This document shows positions 26,010-29,639 of a stretch of 29,639 nucleotides of DNA, piece after piece; the stretch's first letter is position 1; the number at the start of each line of letters is the position of its first letter. The DNA comes from CAXSEF01 sp964236695. GTDB lineage: Bacteria; Pseudomonadota; Alphaproteobacteria; Acetobacterales; Acetobacteraceae. The DNA is taken from NCBI GenBank assembly GCA_964236695.1, contig CAXSFU010000043.1:1-29639 (forward strand), in the 5' to 3' direction. Both the position numbers and the translations under genes were made by a program. Below the pieces are notes generated by a model, which was not told the origin of the DNA, ran no database searches, and saw only the letters and a list, made by a program, of their open reading frames with translations.

Positions 26010-26309
26010 ATGGAGATGCAAACCGACCTGTTCGGGTCCGGACCGTCGAGCGCCGGGGATGCGCCGTCGGAGGATGTGGTGCGCAGCGTTCGGGCGCGGC
26101 TGCGTGCGACGCTGGCGCTGGTGAAGGCGGCGGAGGCGATGCCGTGGGGCGGGCTCCTCGACGTGATCCGGGAGGACAACGCGTTCCGGTTCGGCAAGGA
26201 TTTGTTGCCGGCGGCGGAGGGCGCGTCGCTGTGGGCGGAGTTCGACCGCGAGATGGACCGGCTCTACGCGGTGATGAACGCGGGCAAGGACTTCGATCCT
26301 CTGGACTGA
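26010..26309 (+). CDS. 99-residue hypothetical protein divergent from the restriction-modification-like gene
   Basis: The small acidic protein begins MEMQTDLFGSG and continues with a predicted helix (VRSVRARLRATLALVKAAEAM), then LLDVIREDNAFRFGKDL and EFDREMDRLYAVMNAGKDFD. There is no signal peptide, membrane segment or recognisable DNA-binding motif. It starts 53 bases from the divergent methyltransferase/nuclease gene, so the two share a promoter region and may be co-regulated. Controller proteins of restriction-modification systems often sit this way, but I cannot see a clear helix-turn-helix, so an accessory or unrelated role is equally possible. GGGGGG precedes ATG 26010; ATG 26016 is an alternative. 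An AT-rich hairpin follows the stop. Confidence 0.7.
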   Translation: MEMQTDLFGSGPSSAGDAPSEDVVRSVRARLRATLALVKAAEAMPWGGLLDVIREDNAFRFGKDLLPAAEGASLWAEFDREMDRLYAVMNAGKDFDPLD

Positions 26310-26324
26310 GGGTCGCTCCACAGG

Positions 26325-26450
26325 AAGCAAGGCCTTCTTTTTCTGAAGAAAAAGAAGCAAAAAGACTTTTGCCTGGTTAGTTTCGCGCCTGGCACCGGGC
26401 TTTGTTGCAAAAGTTTTTTGGTTCTTTTTTTCAAAAAAGAACGCGCTTCG
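26325..26450. repeat. AT-rich paired-hairpin element (copy 3, both halves)
   Basis: The left hairpin has arms CTTCTTTTTC and GAAAAAGAAG with loop TGAA (26333-26356), followed by CAAAAAGACTTTTGC. The right half starts GCAAAAGTTTTTTG and has arms GTTCTTTTTT and AAAAAAGAAC with loop TC (26421-26442). It lies between the convergent ends of the 99-residue gene and the protease gene, ideal for bidirectional termination. Confidence 0.85.
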
Positions 26451-26484
26451 CTGCCTTGCTTCGCTCCCCTTGCCGGGAAGTGTC

Positions 26485-27333
26485 CTATTGCCCCGCGGAC
26501 AGGGGCAGGGCGATGCCGCCGGCGCCGTCCTGGTCGGCGGCGACGTTCATGCCGACGACGCGCCAGGTGCCGTCCGGGTCGCGGGCGAGGAGGGGGGCGC
26601 CGCTGGTGCCGCGGGTGGCGCTGCAGTCGTGGCGGAGCAGGGGGCGGCCGGCGCCGTCGGTGGCCGGGGCGAGGATGCGGCAGTGCAGGTCGGCCTGCAG
26701 GCGTTCCTCGCGGTCCTGGCCGTAGCCGCCGAGGGCGACGTCGAGGCCGGCGGGCGCGGGGGCGTCGGCGAGGCGGAGCAGGCGGTCGGGGGTGCCCAGC
26801 GGGGTGTCGAGCGTGAGCACGGCCCAGTCGGCGCCGGCGGTGCGGGTCTCGTCGAGCGGGTCGTAGCCGGGGGTGACGTGGAACGCGGTGACGCGGGCGT
26901 GGCCGGCGTAGTGGCCGACGGTGTAGCCGCTCAGGACGTGGACGGAGCCGGGCTGCAGGAAATGTCGGCTGGTTTCGGAGAACAGGCAGTGCGCGGCGGT
27001 GACGACGCTCGACGGCGCGAGGAGGAATCCGGTGCAGCGGGTGCCGAGCTCGGTCTGGACGCGGACGACGCCGCGCCAGGGGGGGAGGGCGACGTCGACG
27101 GGGGTGCGGGGGTCCAGGCTGGCGACACCGGGGCGGAGGACGGCGCGGCCCTGGGTGAAGGTGGGGGTGGCGGCGTGGGCCGCGAACGACAGGAGGAGAA
27201 AGAAAGGCCAGGAGCTCTGCCCCTGGACCCCGCCAAAGGCGAGCCTTTGGAAACCTCGACTTAAGTGAGGCCGGGTCCAGGAGCGGTTCGCCCCTGGCGG
27301 GTCCAGGGCAGAGCCCTGGCCTTGCTTCGGCAC
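26485..27333 (-). CDS. secreted trypsin-like serine protease with repeat-derived N terminus
   Basis: The catalytic triad is visible: His in VVTAAHCLF (about residue 112), Asp in GADWAVLTLD (about 169) and Ser in TRGTSGAPLLARD (about 243). CTGFLLAPSSVVTAAHC and CSATRGTSGAPLL are typical of V8/trypsin-like bacterial peptidases. A hydrophobic segment, WPFFLLLSFAAHA followed by ATPTF, looks like the core and cleavage site of a Sec signal peptide, so the protease should act in the periplasm or outside. No ATG, GTG or TTG lies just before that core. The frame stays open through an entire GC-rich repeat element to GTG 27333, so roughly the first 40 residues are repeat-encoded. The true start is therefore doubtful; initiation at a CTG cannot be excluded. 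It lies directly downstream of fusA. Confidence 0.85.
   Translation of the reverse strand: MPKQGQGSALDPPGANRSWTRPHLSRGFQRLAFGGVQGQSSWPFFLLLSFAAHAATPTFTQGRAVLRPGVASLDPRTPVDVALPPWRGVVRVQTELGTRCTGFLLAPSSVVTAAHCLFSETSRHFLQPGSVHVLSGYTVGHYAGHARVTAFHVTPGYDPLDETRTAGADWAVLTLDTPLGTPDRLLRLADAPAPAGLDVALGGYGQDREERLQADLHCRILAPATDGAGRPLLRHDCSATRGTSGAPLLARDPDGTWRVVGMNVAADQDGAGGIALPLSAGQ
27203..27328. repeat. GC-rich hairpin element (copy 9), overlapping the protease N terminus
   Basis: This is a complete copy: GGCCAGGAGCTCTGCCCC, CCAAAGGCGAGCCTTTGG, ACTTAAGTGAGGCCGG, a diverged CCAGGAGCGGTTCGCCCCTGG, then CCAGGGCAGAGCCCTGG and CCTTGCTT. It lies between fusA and the protease gene on the same strand, and the protease frame reads through it without a stop. 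Confidence 0.85.
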
Positions 27334-27340
27334 GGGAAGG

Positions 27341-29437
27341 CTAGGCGGACTGCTTCATGATCTCGTCCGCGACGTTGCGCGGCACGGGGTCGTAGTGGTG
27401 GAACTGCATGGTGAAGGACGCGCGTCCCTTGGTCATGGAGCGCAGGTGGGAGATGTAGCCGAACATCTCCTTGAGCGGCACCTGGGCGCGGACGGTGACG
27501 GTGGAGCCGGCGCTTTCCTGGGCCTGGATGGTGCCGCGGCGGCGGTTGAGGTCGCCGACGACGTCGCCGACGTGGTCCTGGGGCGTGGTGACCTCGACGT
27601 CCATGATCGGCTCGAGGATGGTCGGTCCGGCCTTCTTCATGCCCTCGCGGAAGCAGGCCTTGGAGGCGATCTCGAAGGCGAGCGCGGAGGAGTCGACGTC
27701 GTGGTACTTGCCGTCGACGAGCGTGTACTTGAAGTCGACGGTGGGGAAGCCGGCGAGGACGCCGGTGTCGGCCTGGACGCGGATGCCCTTCTCGACGGCG
27801 GGGACGTATTCCTTGGGGATGGCGCCGCCGACCACCGAGTTCTGGAACACGACGCCGGCGTTGCGCTCCAGGGGCTCGAAGGTGACCTTGACCTCGGCGT
27901 ACTGGCCGGAGCCGCCCGACTGCTTCTTGTGGGTGTAGGTCTCGGTGTGGGACTTGGAGATGGTTTCGCGGTAGGCGACCTGGGGGGCGCCGATGTTGCA
28001 GTCGACGCCGTACTCGCGGCGCAGGCGGTCGACGATGATCTCGAGGTGCAGCTCGCCCATGCCGGACAGGATGGTCTGGCCGGACTCCTGGTCGGTCTTG
28101 AGGCGCAGGCTGGGGTCCTCGCCGGCGAGCTTCTGCAGGCCGATCGTCATCTTCTCGACGGCTTCCTTGGTCTTGGGCTCGACGGAGATGTCGATGACCG
28201 GGATCGGGAAGGCCATGCGCTCCAGGACGACGGGGTCCTCGGCGCCGGCGAGGGTGTCGCCGGTGCCGGTGTCCTTGAGGCCGACGAAGGCGGCGATGTC
28301 GCCGGCGTGGACCTCCTTGATCTCGGCGCGCTTGTCGGCGTGCATCTGGAACATGCGGCCGATGCGCTCGCGCTCGCCTTTGGTGGTGTTCATCACGGTG
28401 TCGCCGGACTTCAGCGTGCCGGCGTAGACGCGCACGAAGGTCAGGGTGCCGTACTTGTCGTTGATGATCTTGAAGGCGAGGCCGGCGAAGGGGGCGGCGG
28501 GGTTGGCGGGGATCACGCGGCGCCTGGCGGCGTTCTCGGGGGTGTCCTCCTCGTCCTCGTCGGCGGCGACCTTGATGCCGGGGACGTCGATCGGGCTGGG
28601 CAGGTAGTCGAGCACGCCGTCGAGCAGGGGCTGGACGCCCTTGTTCTTGAAGGCGGTGCCGCACATCACCGGGCGGAAGGCGCCGGAGATGGCGCCGGCC
28701 TTGATGGCGCGCTTGAGCGTGGCCACCGAGACGTCGCCGTGCTCGAAGTACTCCTCCATGCCCTCGTCGTCGACGGCGAGGGCGGTGTCGAGGAGGAGCT
28801 GGCGGGCCTCCTTGGCACGCTCCGCCATGTCCTCGGGGATGGGCTCGTCGTGGAACTTGGCGCCGAGCTCGCCGCCTTCCCAGACGATGGCCTTCATCTC
28901 GACCAGGTCGACGACGCCGATGAAGGTGTCCTCGATGCCGATGGGGAGCTGCAGGGGCAGCGCCACGATGTCGAGCTTCTCCTTGAGCGTGTCGAAGGCG
29001 CGGTAGAAGTCGGCGCCGGTGCGGTCGAGCTTGTTGATGAAGATCAGGCGGGGGACGTTGTAGCGGTCGGCGAGGCGCCAGTTGGTCTCGGACTGCGGCT
29101 GGACGCCGGCGACGCCCTCGATGATGAACACGGCGCCGTCGAGCACGCGCAGCGAGCGGTTCACCTCGATGTTGAAGTCGATGTGGCCGGGGGTGTCGAT
29201 GATGTTGATGCGGTGGTCCTTCCACTCGCACGTCACCGCGGCGGAGGTGATCGTGATGCCGCGCTCGCGCTCCTGCTCCATGTAGTCGGTCGTGGTGTTG
29301 CCGTCGTGGACCTCGCCGATGCGGTGGGACACGCCGGTGTAGTAGAGGATGCGCTCGGTCGTCGTGGTCTTGCCGGCGTCGATGTGGGCGGTGATGCCGA
29401 TGTTGCGGATCTTGCCGAGGTCGCTGATGTCGGACAC
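27341..29437 (-). CDS. fusA: translation elongation factor G, probably a second copy
   Basis: EF-G catalyses ribosomal translocation with GTP. The 698-residue length is standard. GTPase motifs: AHIDAGKT (17-24), switch I RGITITSAA (59-67), DTPGH (81-85), NKLD (135-138). Domains II-V follow, with FAGLAFKIINDKYGTLTFVRVY, GMGELHLEI, the domain IV loop SGGSGQYAEVKV and DHVGDVVGDLNRRRG. GTG 29437 is chosen because GGAGG lies 5 bases upstream; ATG 29449 would place that sequence inside the gene. The flanks contain no rpsL, rpsG or tuf, the usual str-operon partners. The GTPase domain differs from typical alphaproteobacterial EF-G at positions such as NTTTDYMEQE and IEVNRSLRVLDGAVFII. Both facts suggest a paralogue, but the rest of the genome is not visible. 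Confidence 0.93.
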   Translation of the reverse strand: MSDISDLGKIRNIGITAHIDAGKTTTTERILYYTGVSHRIGEVHDGNTTTDYMEQERERGITITSAAVTCEWKDHRINIIDTPGHIDFNIEVNRSLRVLDGAVFIIEGVAGVQPQSETNWRLADRYNVPRLIFINKLDRTGADFYRAFDTLKEKLDIVALPLQLPIGIEDTFIGVVDLVEMKAIVWEGGELGAKFHDEPIPEDMAERAKEARQLLLDTALAVDDEGMEEYFEHGDVSVATLKRAIKAGAISGAFRPVMCGTAFKNKGVQPLLDGVLDYLPSPIDVPGIKVAADEDEEDTPENAARRRVIPANPAAPFAGLAFKIINDKYGTLTFVRVYAGTLKSGDTVMNTTKGERERIGRMFQMHADKRAEIKEVHAGDIAAFVGLKDTGTGDTLAGAEDPVVLERMAFPIPVIDISVEPKTKEAVEKMTIGLQKLAGEDPSLRLKTDQESGQTILSGMGELHLEIIVDRLRREYGVDCNIGAPQVAYRETISKSHTETYTHKKQSGGSGQYAEVKVTFEPLERNAGVVFQNSVVGGAIPKEYVPAVEKGIRVQADTGVLAGFPTVDFKYTLVDGKYHDVDSSALAFEIASKACFREGMKKAGPTILEPIMDVEVTTPQDHVGDVVGDLNRRRGTIQAQESAGSTVTVRAQVPLKEMFGYISHLRSMTKGRASFTMQFHHYDPVPRNVADEIMKQSA

Positions 29438-29586
29438 GGGAGCCTCCATGCCATGGCAGGCACAGGCAGGACCCCTGTCCCGCGCGCCCGGCCATGTTCC
29501 AGGGCCCGGGGGCTCGCGCCGGAGGGACCCGTCGAATTGTGCGGGTCAGATGCCTGGAATCGGGGGGGGATTCAAGGGGGCGGGGG

Positions 29587-29639
29587 GAAGGAAGGCCAGG
29601 GCGCTGCCCTGGACCCGCCAGGGCGAGCCGCCCTGGACC
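29587..29639. repeat. GC-rich hairpin element (copy 10), cut by window end
   Basis: It starts GGAAGGAAGGCCAGGGCGCTG and continues CCCTGGACCCGCCAGGGCG up to the edge. It lies upstream of fusA, about 150 bases before its start, so the fusA promoter is probably within 29450-29586. Confidence 0.78.

Noticed and set aside
23026..26124. 1032-codon open frame on the plus strand opposite the restriction-modification-like gene
   Set aside because: It is antisense to a gene with clear methyltransferase motifs. Its translation is a Gly/Val/Ala/Asp-rich composition typical of the complement of GC-rich coding sequence, with no family motif.

Overview
The window is a GC-rich chromosomal segment that most resembles an alphaproteobacterium of the Acetobacteraceae (Rhodospirillales/Acetobacterales). 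This rests on the very high GC content, frequent GTG/TTG starts, alphaproteobacterial-type housekeeping proteins (SecA, AccA, ArgJ, XerD), and two intergenic repeat families of a kind I associate with that family from memory. No tRNA, rRNA, CRISPR array, transposase or phage gene was seen.

Layout. Positions 1-7345: a bifunctional shikimate kinase/3-dehydroquinate synthase (aroKB, minus, cut by the window edge) stands back to back with a small one-helix protein and xerD. A CinA-type molybdopterin-domain protein follows, then a cysteine-containing secreted protein of unknown function. Convergent to that is a large probable extracellular protein made of seven propeller-like repeats plus a glycine-rich RTX-like tail. 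Positions 7669-12589: a minus-strand run of peptidyl-prolyl isomerase, argJ, a GNAT-Nudix fusion and accA. Positions 13023-16811: secA and an EamA-family transporter, plus strand. Positions 17460-22784: a ClC-type chloride transporter (minus), then an SDR oxidoreductase, a 57-residue proline-rich protein, a quinone oxidoreductase and an alpha/beta hydrolase (plus). Positions 22930-26309: a single-chain restriction-modification-like enzyme (PD-(D/E)XK plus N6-adenine methyltransferase) with a divergent 99-residue partner candidate. Positions 26485-29437: a trypsin-like secreted protease and an EF-G gene lying outside the usual str operon.

The gene content is mostly housekeeping: aromatic and arginine biosynthesis, fatty-acid precursor synthesis, protein export and folding, and translation. 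The restriction-modification-like pair and the two probable secreted proteins are the accessory elements.

The most striking non-coding feature is a family of GC-rich, hairpin-rich elements with terminal inverted repeats. About ten copies occupy many intergenic spaces. Several copies abut or read in frame into the starts of neighbouring genes, so the element appears to supply start codons, and in one case the N-region of a signal peptide. A second, AT-rich paired-hairpin family sits mainly between convergent gene ends and probably acts as a bidirectional terminator. A third set, three close hairpins including a perfect 42-bp palindrome, lies in the 650-bp gap near 17.1 kb.
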